A DNA stretch of 64,000 bases from Sphingobacterium arenae (GTDB lineage: Bacteria; Bacteroidota; Bacteroidia; Sphingobacteriales; Sphingobacteriaceae), in assembly GCF_014692505.1 (NCBI RefSeq), contig NZ_JACNYK010000002.1, positions 1,054,001 to 1,118,000 on the forward strand, in the 5' to 3' direction. The first letter of the stretch is position 1. The number at the start of each line of letters is the position of its first letter. The notes beneath the pieces were generated by a model, which worked only from the letters and a program-made list of their open reading frames with translations, did no database searches and was not told the DNA's origin. The position numbers were made by a program, and so were the translations under genes. Below are positions 44,171 through 52,858 of the stretch, piece after piece.

Positions 44171-44767
44171 TTATTGTTTCCAAGTTGGTTTGCCTTCTTT
44201 ATCGAGCATTTCGATAGAAGGATTTCCTAAGCTATCGACTTGTAAAATAATTCTCGGTACTTCGTTATTATCTTTCATCACCAAAGATGCATTTCCATTT
44301 TCGGTTATCAGATTTATACGGTTGATGTTGTAACCAGGTTTTCCAGACAAATCTTTGTCGTTAATCATCAAACCAGCTCTAAAGTAGTTGTCTTTTTTGT
44401 TGTCCTGTGCCAGTAAACCAATAGCATCTGCATTTTGATAATCAAAAGCTAACGCATTTAGGTTAGTTTCCTCATTGTCGGTTATAGCAAGTCCGCCTCT
44501 TTCGTCGCCATTTTTGTCGTAGAATATCAGTCCTGCGGGCGAATAAGCTCTTTTGTAGGTCTTCCCAGCGATAATGGGTTGCGGTATATTGTCTGTGTTG
44601 GCAATCACGATACGATTTTCCCCCGATTTATCATTTATATCTATTCTTTCGGCACTGAAATTTTGTCTGTTGTTTAGTAAGAAGTACGCCACGCAAGCCA
44701 GCAACAAGATATTGGAAATAAAAAGTGCCGATAGGAGTACTTTTAATGATTTAGAAATTGTTTGCAT
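44171..44767 (-). CDS. Membrane-anchored uncharacterised protein
   Basis: 198 aa. One N-terminal membrane segment (LKVLLSALFISNILLLACVA, residues 8-30), then a beta-rich extracytoplasmic domain built on repeats such as 'RIDINDKSGENRIVIAN', 'GLIFYDKNGDERGGLAI' and 'INLITENGNASLVMKDNN'. Such proteins are common in Bacteroidota without a known role. No neighbours to suggest function; 44768-45030 shows nothing more. Confidence 0.6.
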   Translation of the reverse strand: MQTISKSLKVLLSALFISNILLLACVAYFLLNNRQNFSAERIDINDKSGENRIVIANTDNIPQPIIAGKTYKRAYSPAGLIFYDKNGDERGGLAITDNEETNLNALAFDYQNADAIGLLAQDNKKDNYFRAGLMINDKDLSGKPGYNINRINLITENGNASLVMKDNNEVPRIILQVDSLGNPSIEMLDKEGKPTWKQ

Positions 44768-45030
44768 AATAATAAGTATGGTTTAGTTATGAATAAGGGT
44801 TCGTATCAAATGCCTGTGAATACCATTCAGTGGCTTTCTGGATGTCTCCAAATTTGGAAATTGTCGTTCTAGGTCCTAACATTTTTTTATTTTTATTCTT
44901 GCCTATTCGTATACTAGGCACCAAAACTCAAATTTAGCAAATAATAGATAAAAGGTTGCAATGTAGCTGCATCAATCCCGTTTCAAATCGCTTAAATAGT
45001 GGTGTAATCGTTTTATTACGTATATCAGGT

Positions 45031-46020
45031 TTATGGTTTCAATATCACACTGCCTGTGGTTTTTCTGGATTCTATATCGGAATGAGCATGGACAGCTTTG
45101 TTCAATGGATAAACAAGAGGACTTTCCAAAACAATCTTTCCATTCAGCAACAGATCGAATATTTCGGTTAGTGCTTTACCGCTTTTGTCCTGATACAGCC
45201 AATAGTCATTCAGGGCATCAAATGCGAATTTGATATTTCTACTTGCCATCTGCGCTTTATCAATCTCGGGCATCCCCGAAGCCCATCCGTACAAAACGGC
45301 ACTTCCGCCGTCCTTTAATATAGACGAGGATGTTTCAAAAGTGGATTTACCGATACCATCATACAAAACATCAATACCCTTTCCATGGGTATAAGAATGA
45401 ACAGCAGTTACCAAATCTTCTGAACTTAAATCAATTACCTGTGTAAAACCTCGTTTTTCCGCAATCTTCTTTTTCGCTTCACTTCCTACCGTTCCGATAA
45501 CATTTGCTCCCAGAGCTTTTGCCCACTGACTTAGAATACTACCTACACCGCCGGTCATACCATGAATCAGAACTACCTCGGCAGCTTTTAATGCATGACT
45601 TTGTTTCAGCAACATATGAACCGTAAGTCCTTTTATCATGACCGAAGCAGCCAAGTCAAATGAAACTTCATGAGGGAGTTTGAATATCTCATTTTGATCG
45701 ATATTTCTGCATTCGGTATAAGCACCAAATGTTTTATAATAGGCGACCCGATCGCCTACTTTATAATCTACAACCGCGGCACCAACTTCTTTTACTACAC
45801 CTGCAGCTTCGAATCCAATGATGGCCGGATAACTTTCTACAGGAAAAGAACCATTTCTGTAGAATAGATCGAAAAAGTTTACGCCGATGGATTGTTGCTC
45901 AATCTGCACTTCATTCGCTTTGGGACGCGGTAGGTCTACTTGTTGGTATTCCAATACATCCGGTGCTCCGGTTGTCTTTATTTGCACAGAGCCTGTTGTT
46001 TTATGATCGTTTTTCATCAT
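45031..46020 (-). CDS. NADPH:quinone oxidoreductase (MDR/QOR family)
   Basis: 329 aa zinc-less medium-chain dehydrogenase/reductase. N-terminal GroES-like fold ('QIEQQSIGVNFFDLFYRNGS'), 'AAGVVKEVGAAVVDYKVGDR', and the NADPH Rossmann motif 'GMTGGVGSILSQWAKALGAN'. The QOR group reduces quinones with NADPH, often as electrophile or oxidative stress response. Divergent from an HxlR regulator across a 17-bp palindrome, a classic arrangement for electrophile-sensing control. Confidence 0.9.
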   Translation of the reverse strand: MMKNDHKTTGSVQIKTTGAPDVLEYQQVDLPRPKANEVQIEQQSIGVNFFDLFYRNGSFPVESYPAIIGFEAAGVVKEVGAAVVDYKVGDRVAYYKTFGAYTECRNIDQNEIFKLPHEVSFDLAASVMIKGLTVHMLLKQSHALKAAEVVLIHGMTGGVGSILSQWAKALGANVIGTVGSEAKKKIAEKRGFTQVIDLSSEDLVTAVHSYTHGKGIDVLYDGIGKSTFETSSSILKDGGSAVLYGWASGMPEIDKAQMASRNIKFAFDALNDYWLYQDKSGKALTEIFDLLLNGKIVLESPLVYPLNKAVHAHSDIESRKTTGSVILKP

Positions 46021-46077
46021 GATATATTTTAAATTTCTTTCACAAAATTATCACGTACCGTGCGTATGTGTACTATC

Positions 46078-46113
46078 ACTTTCCTTGAGGGAAGCACTTC
46101 CCTCAAGGAAAGT
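46078..46113. promoter_or_regulatory. 17-bp perfect palindrome between QOR and HxlR genes
   Basis: ACTTTCCTTGAGGGAAG - CA - CTTCCCTCAAGGAAAGT with 17-bp perfect arms. It ends 6 bp before TAAATTTG (46119-46126), the -7 box of the HxlR gene, whose ATG (46131) follows at once. Best read as the HxlR operator controlling both genes; a strong RNA hairpin is the alternative. Confidence 0.7.
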
Positions 46114-46130
46114 TTTTGTAAATTTGAAGG

Positions 46131-46496
46131 ATGGGAGACAAACTCGTCAACGGCAAAATATCACAAGACTGTATGCAGCACTTCAATTCTGTGAAGGATG
46201 CGCTTTATGTTTTGGAGGGTAAATGGAGCGTACTGCTGATTGCGGCGTTGGCCTCCGGTAAAAAACGCTATCTTGAGTTACAGCGCATGATTGAAGGAAT
46301 CGGCCCAAAGATGTTGTCGAAAGAATTGAGCAAATTAGAATTGAATGGCTTGGTCAGCAGAACGCAACTCGACACCAAACCCATCACCGTTGAATATGAG
46401 TTGACAGAATACGGTATGTCATTACAACCAATTATAGATATTATAGGAGAATGGGGAAAAGAACACCGTGAAAAAATCAGGAAAAATTTCCATTAA
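46131..46496 (+). CDS. HxlR-family transcriptional regulator
   Basis: 121 aa winged helix of the HxlR type: 'CMQHFNSVKDALYVLEGKWS VLLIAAL' (split), 'RYLELQRMIEGIGPKMLSKE', 'ELTEYGMSLQPIIDIIGEWG'. Cys near residue 12 is where redox- or electrophile-sensing members (QorR, YodB, HypR) carry their sensor Cys. Divergently placed from the quinone oxidoreductase, so it is most likely its repressor. Confidence 0.88.
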   Translation: MGDKLVNGKISQDCMQHFNSVKDALYVLEGKWSVLLIAALASGKKRYLELQRMIEGIGPKMLSKELSKLELNGLVSRTQLDTKPITVEYELTEYGMSLQPIIDIIGEWGKEHREKIRKNFH

Positions 46497-46672
46497 CGGT
46501 AATTCTTCTGATTCATATAGTCTCCGTTTTAGATAAATAATGTCTATAACCTATCATATTTTATATTACAATTATAGGCCGAACTTTTCAACAATATAAT
46601 TTTGAACCTCTCACGAATTAATTACATAGTTAATTAGTCCAATTTTGCTATATAAATTTAAATATAGAAAAT

Positions 46673-47464
46673 ATGAGCAAGAGAATTTTAATTACAGGAG
46701 CGGCAAGTGGATTTGGAAAAATTGCTGCTTTTGATTTAGCAAAAAAAGGACACAAAGTAATTGCGACAGCACAAGTTTACCCACAAATGAGCGACTTGAT
46801 AAGAGAAGCCAAAGAGCAAGGGATAGAATTGACTGTGGATAAATTGGATGTAACCAACGCTACAGACATCGCTTACATTACTCGAAAATACGACATTGAT
46901 ATCTTAATCAGCAACGCTGGAATTATGGAAGGTGGTCCAGTTGCAGAACAACCGCTAGATTTAATCCGTTCAATGTTTGATGTAAATGTTTTTGGGGGAT
47001 TGCAATTGGCACAAGGTTTTATCAAAAAATTCGTTGATGAAAAAAGACCAGGTAAAATTGTTTTCACGACTTCTATGGGCGAATTATGGACCGTTCCTTA
47101 CGTGGCCGCCTATTGTGCTTCCAAACACGCAATGGGTTCAATTGCTGAAGGCCTGAAAACAGAATTAGCACCATTCAATATCAAGATTGCAACCTGTAAC
47201 CCGGGTATTTTTGGAACGGGGTTTAACGACCGTGGTGTCGATACAATTTCTCGTTGGTACGATCCGGAAACTAATTTCACACCCTCATCTGCATTCGACG
47301 ATACTGCCGAAGCTTTGGCAAATCAGCTAGATCCACAATCGATGGCAGAGTGCATAGTCGACGTGGCCTTGGATGAAAATTCAAACTTTAGAAATGTACA
47401 TCCAAAAGAAACCGAAGATTTTGTAAAACAATTGCAGGCAGACGCTTGGACCGCAAAAAGCTAA
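46673..47464 (+). CDS. Short-chain dehydrogenase/reductase (SDR)
   Basis: 263 aa classical SDR: 'ILITGAASGFGKIAA' (TGxxxGxG), 'DILISNAG' (NAG), Ser/Tyr/Lys triad in 'FTTSMGELW' and 'YCASKHA'. Substrate unknown. Followed by the heme-binding-like and AraC genes on the same strand; together with the QOR and HxlR it forms a redox-stress-like gene group. Confidence 0.88.
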   Translation: MSKRILITGAASGFGKIAAFDLAKKGHKVIATAQVYPQMSDLIREAKEQGIELTVDKLDVTNATDIAYITRKYDIDILISNAGIMEGGPVAEQPLDLIRSMFDVNVFGGLQLAQGFIKKFVDEKRPGKIVFTTSMGELWTVPYVAAYCASKHAMGSIAEGLKTELAPFNIKIATCNPGIFGTGFNDRGVDTISRWYDPETNFTPSSAFDDTAEALANQLDPQSMAECIVDVALDENSNFRNVHPKETEDFVKQLQADAWTAKS

Positions 47465-47532
47465 ATAAAATTCCTGAAGGTGCAGTTCAATAAACTGTGC
47501 TTTCTTTTTTTTCATTAATCAAAATTAAAAAA

Positions 47533-47934
47533 ATGAATATGACTTATAGCGAAGCGACGAAAGCGTTGAATGCTTCCGTAGAAAAAGCAAAAACATTAAA
47601 TATTCCGGTAAGCATCGCAGTGGTAGATGCGGGCGGACATCTGGTGGCATTTGCAAGGTTAGACAGTGTTTTTGGCGTGATAGAATTTGCCGTAAAAAAA
47701 GCCAGAACGGCTGTAATGTTTGGTGTAGACAGCGACATAATGGGAACAATCGTTTCCGGAGCAGACATTCACGGATATGGAATGTTGAATTCAAACGAGG
47801 GATTATTGACCATTGCGGGTGGTGTCGTCATAAAAAACGGAGAAGGCCATATTATCGGAGCGATTGCTTCTTCAGGTGGTTCGCCAGAACAGGATAAAGA
47901 AATTGCGAAAGCAGGGACTGTTGGGCTCAATTAA
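47533..47934 (+). CDS. GlcG/HbpS family protein
   Basis: 133 aa from ATG 47533 (MNMTYSEATKALNASVEKAK). GlcG/HbpS-like heme-degrading or redox-sensing domain: 'VSIAVVDAGGHLVAFARLD', 'TLSGGADIHGYG'-like (IVSGADIHGYG) and 'GGVVIKNGEGHIIGAIASSG'. Members bind heme or iron and act with SDR or oxidoreductase genes. Second gene after the SDR, 68 bp spacing. Confidence 0.82.
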   Translation: MNMTYSEATKALNASVEKAKTLNIPVSIAVVDAGGHLVAFARLDSVFGVIEFAVKKARTAVMFGVDSDIMGTIVSGADIHGYGMLNSNEGLLTIAGGVVIKNGEGHIIGAIASSGGSPEQDKEIAKAGTVGLN

Positions 47935-47953
47935 AATTTAGGATATTTGTAGT

Positions 47954-48757
47954 ATGGAAGCAAAGCGTGACATCATTTTTGATAAATTGGCCTATTCCTG
48001 CGTTTTTGAAAAGCACAGAGGAAATGAAGAGTTTATTCCCGAGCACTTTTTAGGGTTTCAATTATCGGGAGAAACACACGCTTTTCACGCGGATGGAAAT
48101 ACTGTCATTCCTGAAAACACCGCCGTATTGGTTCGGAAAAACCAATTAATAAGAACGATTAAATATCCTGCAAAATCAGGGAAATACCAATTTTTATCAA
48201 TTACGTTGGACAAGGAAACATTGCAACAATATGCCTTGGAAAATAAAATTGTGGTTGATAAAAAATACGTAGGCAAACAGAAATTATTTTTTGAGCCGGA
48301 TGATTTTCTGCAAAATTATTTCATTTCATTAGCTCCATACATCAATAAGAAAAAAGAAGCAACGCCAAGATTGGCAGATTTAAAAATCAGGGAAGCAATA
48401 GAATTATTACTCGAATGTAACCCTGATTTTAAACAAATCCTATTCGATTTTTCTGAGCCTTATAAAATGGATTTGGAAGAATTCATGAACCTAAATTATA
48501 TGTTCAATGTTTCGGTAGCATCTTTCGCAAAGCTTACTGGCAGAAGTCTTTCTGGCTTTAAACGAGATTTTACCAGAACATTTGATACGACACCAAAAAA
48601 ATGGTTACTGGCAAGACGTTTGGACGAAGCCCATTATTTAATCAAGCACAAACAACAAAAACCGACCAATTTTTATCTAGATTTAGGCTTTGAAAACCTA
48701 TCTCATTTTTATTACGCGTTCAAACAGAAGTTTGGAACAACAACAACTGAAATATAA
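47954..48757 (+). CDS. AraC-family transcriptional regulator
   Basis: 267 aa. The N-terminal sensor is the ExsA-like type ('FLGFQLSGETHAFHADGNTV'); two C-terminal HTHs ('SVASFAKLTGRSLSGFKRDF', 'FYLDLGFENLSHFYYAFKQK') are AraC hallmarks. 19 bp after the GlcG-like gene, so it is the presumed regulator of this group. Confidence 0.88.
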   Translation: MEAKRDIIFDKLAYSCVFEKHRGNEEFIPEHFLGFQLSGETHAFHADGNTVIPENTAVLVRKNQLIRTIKYPAKSGKYQFLSITLDKETLQQYALENKIVVDKKYVGKQKLFFEPDDFLQNYFISLAPYINKKKEATPRLADLKIREAIELLLECNPDFKQILFDFSEPYKMDLEEFMNLNYMFNVSVASFAKLTGRSLSGFKRDFTRTFDTTPKKWLLARRLDEAHYLIKHKQQKPTNFYLDLGFENLSHFYYAFKQKFGTTTTEI

Positions 48758-48764
48758 CAGAACT

Positions 48765-49265
48765 ATGGAATTTTTACAACAACTGCATAACTGGACAAAG
48801 GGGGAAGTAACACAAGGGCGAGGGATGCTCGCATTTGCCATACTTCTGCTACCAGTCATTGTAATAGTCATCAAGAACACTCAAACTTTACAAAAAGGAA
48901 TGACAATACCCATTATTCTTTTATTCGCTGTACAGGTTGGTTATGGAAGCTATCTGTTAGTTTCAAGAACCAAGCAAAAAGAACAAACTGAAAAGCAATT
49001 CCAACAAAACCAACAACAAGTTATTACTGCCGAGCTATCCAAAGCAGAAAATGATAGCAGAACTTATACAGCACTAAAATGTGCCTGGGGAGCATTGACA
49101 GCTGTATCTGTAATTGGGTATTTTGCGTTCTCAAATGATTATTACAAAGGTCTTTCCCTAGGGTTTGCAGGAATGTTTCTAGCCTTGTTGTATACTGATA
49201 CACTTCTCCATCAAAGATTAAGTTTATATATGCAATATCTTCAAAAACTTGCTGAGTCGAAATAG
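48765..49265 (+). CDS. Uncharacterised membrane protein
   Basis: 166 aa from ATG 48765, 7 bp after the AraC stop. Four hydrophobic segments (about 22-40, 48-66, 108-126, 133-150) and a charged Gln-rich loop (KQKEQTEKQFQQNQQQVITA). No family recognised. Last gene of the group before a module boundary. Confidence 0.6.
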   Translation: MEFLQQLHNWTKGEVTQGRGMLAFAILLLPVIVIVIKNTQTLQKGMTIPIILLFAVQVGYGSYLLVSRTKQKEQTEKQFQQNQQQVITAELSKAENDSRTYTALKCAWGALTAVSVIGYFAFSNDYYKGLSLGFAGMFLALLYTDTLLHQRLSLYMQYLQKLAESK

Positions 49266-49284
49266 TGAAATATTATTTTCTTTT

Positions 49285-49460
49285 GGTCAAACTCCTGCTC
49301 TGCTATATACTTCCTTATTGATAAACTGCATGTGAAACTTAGTATAAGACACAGTTTTCGTTGAGCTCATCATTAACCCGAACGGAAGTGCGACGACGGC
49401 ATATGGAAAAACAACGACGGCGCGTATCTTCCTGTTTACGTGCATGCACAAAATGAGGGA
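49285..49460. pseudogene. Collapsed module: winged-helix fragment and short 21-bp array
   Basis: CTCCTGCTCTGCTATATACTTCC, then TTATTGATAAACTGCA, is the minus-strand start of the winged-helix gene; it is followed after TTAGTATAAGACAC by CATTAACCCGAACGGAAGTGCGACG (the start of array B) and three or so 21-bp units, then GCATGCACAAAATGAGGG and the ORF6N leader. Confidence 0.6.
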
Positions 49461-49531
49461 TTCATTGCGTACAATAAAAGTTTATTGTTAACTTTATTGG
49501 TATAATGAATTATGAACGAAACCATTAAGTT

Positions 49532-49810
49532 ATGAGTAAATCCAAAACAGAAGTAAAAGCAGTAACTATAGCGGACGATGTCCTCGCCAACAAAATATAT
49601 GAGTTTAGGGGACAAAAGGTAATGTTGGATAGCGATCTTGCAGAATTGTATGGCGTCGAGACTAAACAGCTCAAAAGACAAGTCCGAAGAAACATAGATC
49701 GTTTTCCAGAAGATTTCATGTTTAAGCTTACGAAGCAAGAGTTACAAATCTTAAGGAGCCAATTTGGCACCTTAAGACATGCCGCAGAATCTGAAATCAA
49801 ATCCTACTAG
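49532..49810 (+). pseudogene. ORF6N-domain gene, longest 5' copy (92 aa)
   Basis: MSKSKTEVKAVTIADDVLAN KIYEFRGQKVMLDSDLAELY GVETKQLKRQVRRNIDRFPE DFMFKLTKQEL (split) is a textbook ORF6N N-terminal domain. The frame ends early (HAAESEIKSY) instead of the WGGxRKxP continuation that full proteins of about 190 aa have. The same tail occurs at 39080. It may be a natural short form, but no intact ORF6N gene is present. Confidence 0.7.
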
Positions 49811-49813
49811 ACA

Positions 49814-49954
49814 ATGTATCTTATAAAACGAACAGATTCAAACAGCTTAGATTTTTATAGATTAGTCGTCGAACCTGATAAAAATCTCGCCATTAAGAAC
49901 TACGGACGGTACGCGGGTGTGGACAGCAGTATTTGTTTTGAAAAGGCATTATAA
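49814..49954 (+). pseudogene. GNAT acetyltransferase relic with the middle deleted
   Basis: 46-codon frame MYLIKRTDSNSLDFYRLVVE PDKNLAIK joined to NYGRYAGVDSSICFEKAL. The first part is the typical N-terminus and the second the typical C-terminus of a GNAT-family protein of about 155 aa; the acetyl-CoA-binding core is gone. Frame still open. Confidence 0.65.
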
Positions 49955-49962
49955 AAATAACT

Positions 49963-51198
49963 ATGGCAAATTGTTACTGGAATCCACTAACCAAAATAGG
50001 TTTTCGCTTTTCTTTCATTTTTATCTTATCTTTTATTCTTGTAATGAATAATGGAGCCTTTCCATTATTTAATTATATAAATAGGCCAATCGTGCAATTA
50101 ATGCATGAATTTACACCCTGGTTCGCAAAAAATGTGCTGTATTATAGCTATGACTATTCCATCTTTACGAACGGTAGTGGCGACACTTCTTACGATTGGA
50201 TAACTTTACTCATCCTTTTCCTCGGGGCAATCATCGGCACTATAATTTGGTCTATTGCGGATAGGAAACGAAAAAGCTACGTTACATGCTATTATTGGTT
50301 AACAACGTTTATTCGCTATTACATTGGTTTCATGTTGATAAATTACGGCATGATAAAGCTGGTTCATGGCCAGATGCCTCCTCCCGGTCTAGATCGATTG
50401 ATGCAGCCCTTAGGCGAATTTTCTCCCATGGGATTAGCTTGGACTTACTTTGGATACTCAAAAGGATACAACATTTTTGTCGGAATCGTGGAAATTCTAG
50501 CAGGGTTTCTCTTATTCCGGAAAACAGTGGTTTTAGGTGCTTTAATAACCATGGCGGTCAGTCTCAATATCATGACAACCAATTATTTTTTTGATGTGCC
50601 CGTCAAAATGGTTTCTACTGCGTTGTTTCTATTATCTTTATTTTTACTGTTACCGCACATCAAACCTTTATTTAATTTCATCATACTCGGAAAATCTGTT
50701 CGGTTAAAATCTATCGGGAAACCAAAGTTTACCAAGGCCTGGAAAAACAAAATACTTGTTGTAATCAAAATAACGGTAATAGGTTTTTTCGTTGTACAAC
50801 AAATCTCCGGTCTATTGAATAGACAGAAATTAATCGATCATTACACCAAAAAATCACCCTTATATGGGATATATTTGATCGAGAGCAGTAAGGAGATACG
50901 CAAAACTATACCAGATGACTGGAAATCGATCGTTTTCGAATACGAAGGGCATGCCACTATCAGAGATATGTATTACAAAAAGAAGACAATAACTCCTGTT
51001 GTCGATTCTACCGAGAACAAGATATCGTTAAATAACTATACGTTTGATTATGCTGTCCTGGAAAATGGTGATGTCCTTCTAACCAAACCATTCAGTGATC
51101 GCACGGAGGAAGTCAAATTAATTAAACAGGACCCAGAGGCCTTTGAATTAATGCAACGGAAGTTTAATTGGATACAGGAGTATCCGTACAACCGATAA
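49963..51198 (+). CDS. DoxX-like multi-pass membrane protein
   Basis: 411 aa. Six or so hydrophobic segments in the first 270 residues; 'FIRYYIGFMLINYGMIKLVH GQMP' (split), 'GIVEILAGFLLF' and 'VSLNIMTTNYFFDVPVK' resemble DoxX/DUF6-type proteins. The last 130 residues are a soluble domain (KSIVFEYEGHATIRDMYYKK). Function unknown; possibly oxidative stress or respiratory-related. Confidence 0.65.
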   Translation: MANCYWNPLTKIGFRFSFIFILSFILVMNNGAFPLFNYINRPIVQLMHEFTPWFAKNVLYYSYDYSIFTNGSGDTSYDWITLLILFLGAIIGTIIWSIADRKRKSYVTCYYWLTTFIRYYIGFMLINYGMIKLVHGQMPPPGLDRLMQPLGEFSPMGLAWTYFGYSKGYNIFVGIVEILAGFLLFRKTVVLGALITMAVSLNIMTTNYFFDVPVKMVSTALFLLSLFLLLPHIKPLFNFIILGKSVRLKSIGKPKFTKAWKNKILVVIKITVIGFFVVQQISGLLNRQKLIDHYTKKSPLYGIYLIESSKEIRKTIPDDWKSIVFEYEGHATIRDMYYKKKTITPVVDSTENKISLNNYTFDYAVLENGDVLLTKPFSDRTEEVKLIKQDPEAFELMQRKFNWIQEYPYNR

Positions 51199-51202
51199 GA
51201 AA

Positions 51203-51217
51203 CCGAAAAGTTCACCA
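51203..51217 (+). promoter_or_regulatory. Candidate AraC box 1
   Basis: CCGAAAAGTTCACCA is found here, 54 bp before the AraC-like gene, and again at 51654-51668, before the SDR operon. A 15-base exact match at both starts suggests a shared operator. Confidence 0.45.
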
Positions 51218-51270
51218 TATAAAGTTTTTCAAAAAATTGCATCTTTGTGTTGTTTTTCGATTTAAGGCAG

Positions 51271-51648
51271 ATGGAACAATCCGAACAAGAAACATTAAAA
51301 AGAAGCAAAGAAATTACCGAAAACTACTTTCAGTTTTTGGATAAACATATTGCAGATGTGGTTGTGGGAACTGTTGACCAATTTATGGAAATCAACCAAA
51401 TTGCAAGTGAATTATTTATTTCGCACCAGCATTTGACAGACACTATCCAAAAAGAAACTGGAAATCACCCTTGCCATTTTTACGACCTCAAAATTCTCGA
51501 TGAAGCAAAAAAAATGCTCTTACAAACAGATAGATCCATTGCAGAAATCGCAAAAACACTCACTTACGACCCTTCCAATTTTTCAAAATTCTTCAAGAAA
51601 TTTGTAGGACAACCACCTGGGCAATTCAGAAAGGAAAACAAAAAATAA
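51271..51648 (+). CDS. Short AraC-type DNA-binding protein
   Basis: 125 aa from ATG 51271 (MEQSEQETLKRSKEITENYF), which is chosen over 51247 for a plausible leader. Only the double-HTH AraC domain is present ('MEINQIASELFISHQHLTDT', 'SIAEIAKTLTYDPSNFSKFF'), no sensor domain. Regulates presumably the SDR operon directly downstream. Confidence 0.8.
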   Translation: MEQSEQETLKRSKEITENYFQFLDKHIADVVVGTVDQFMEINQIASELFISHQHLTDTIQKETGNHPCHFYDLKILDEAKKMLLQTDRSIAEIAKTLTYDPSNFSKFFKKFVGQPPGQFRKENKK

Positions 51649-51653
51649 AAGTT

Positions 51654-51668
51654 CCGAAAAGTTCACCA
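51654..51668 (+). promoter_or_regulatory. Candidate AraC box 2
   Basis: Second exact CCGAAAAGTTCACCA, 81 bp upstream of the SDR gene at 51735 and just past the AraC stop. Confidence 0.45.
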
Positions 51669-51734
51669 CGAAATAAACACAAAGTCTTGCCACCTTTACA
51701 ATATCAATTTGTAAAATATTTAAAATCAAATCAA

Positions 51735-52490
51735 ATGGCAAGAAACGATTTAAAAGGAAAAGTAGTTTTAATTGCAGGTGGTGCAAAAAACTTAGGCGGT
51801 TTATTGAGCCGTGATTTTGCGAACAAAGGAGCAAAAGTAGCTATTCATTACAATAGTGAAAGTACAAAAGCAGATGCTGAAAAAACTTTGGCAGACATTA
51901 CAAACGCAGGTGGAGAAGCATTTTTATATCAAGCAGATTTGACAGATGTAAAAAACATTACCAAACTTTTTGATGCTACCATCGAAAAATTCGGAGGTGT
52001 TGATATAGCAATAAATACCGTAGGTAAAGTGCTAAAAAAACCATTTGTTGATACAACCGAAGAAGAGTACGACAGTATGAGCGACATTAATGCAAAAGTG
52101 GCATATTTCTTCATTCAGGAAGCAGGGAAAAAACTGAACGAAAACGGTAAAATCAACACGATTGTAACTTCATTATTGGCAGCATTTACAGGTTATTATT
52201 CAACTTATGCAGGAGCAAAAGCTCCAGTAGAACATTTTACCAGAGCCGCTTCCAAAGAATTTGGTTCACGTGGAATATCAGTAACAGCGGTTGCTCCAGG
52301 ACCGATGGATACACCATTTTTCTACGGACAAGAAAGTGATGACGCAGTGGCTTACCACAAACAGGCTTCTGATTTAGGTGGATTGACCGACATCAAAGAC
52401 ATTGCTCCATTGGTTGAGTTTTTAGTAACTGACGGCTGGTGGATTACTGGACAAACCATTTTTGCAAACGGTGGTTATACAACGAGATAA
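51735..52490 (+). CDS. Short-chain dehydrogenase/reductase (SDR)
   Basis: 251 aa from ATG 51735. FabG-like SDR with 'VVLIAGGAKNLGGLLSRDFA', 'DIAINTVGKV' and the Tyr-Lys pair in 'TYAGAKAPVEH'; 'GGTKNxGG'-type glycine motif slightly altered. Substrate unknown. First gene of a three-gene operon (17-bp and 1-bp gaps), under a candidate AraC box. Confidence 0.87.
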   Translation: MARNDLKGKVVLIAGGAKNLGGLLSRDFANKGAKVAIHYNSESTKADAEKTLADITNAGGEAFLYQADLTDVKNITKLFDATIEKFGGVDIAINTVGKVLKKPFVDTTEEEYDSMSDINAKVAYFFIQEAGKKLNENGKINTIVTSLLAAFTGYYSTYAGAKAPVEHFTRAASKEFGSRGISVTAVAPGPMDTPFFYGQESDDAVAYHKQASDLGGLTDIKDIAPLVEFLVTDGWWITGQTIFANGGYTTR

Positions 52491-52506
52491 TAAAGGAAGT
52501 AAGACC

Positions 52507-52857
52507 ATGATATTAAAAATAATCAACGCTGTTTTAATACTTTTTGCCGTGTTTATGGGTACAAAGCACGGTTGGAATATGCTGACTGCAAAACCCGAAA
52601 TGCTAGAAATGTTCGGCAAATGGAATTTTAGTAAAAATGCTGTTGTCATCAATGGAGCAGTAACATTACTGGCCTCGGTTTTGATATTGTTTCCCAAAAC
52701 ATTCGTGTGGGGAAATTTCCTAATGGCAGCAGGAATATTGATGATTATTTGTCTGCAATTACTGAACAGAGATCTGAAAGGTATGGCGATAGAAATACCT
52801 TTTTTGTTGCTTAATCTCGTTATTATTTATTTGCAATACCCTTTAAAAAGCAATTAA
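52507..52857 (+). CDS. DoxX-like small membrane protein
   Basis: 116 aa from ATG 52507. Four hydrophobic segments ('IINAVLILFAVFMGTKHGWN', 'VVINGAVTLLASVLILFP', 'NFLMAAGILMIICLQLL', 'IPFLLLNLVIIYLQYPL'). DoxX-type topology. Cotranscribed with the SDR before and the lipoprotein after it. Confidence 0.65.
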   Translation: MILKIINAVLILFAVFMGTKHGWNMLTAKPEMLEMFGKWNFSKNAVVINGAVTLLASVLILFPKTFVWGNFLMAAGILMIICLQLLNRDLKGMAIEIPFLLLNLVIIYLQYPLKSN

Positions 52858-52858
52858 A

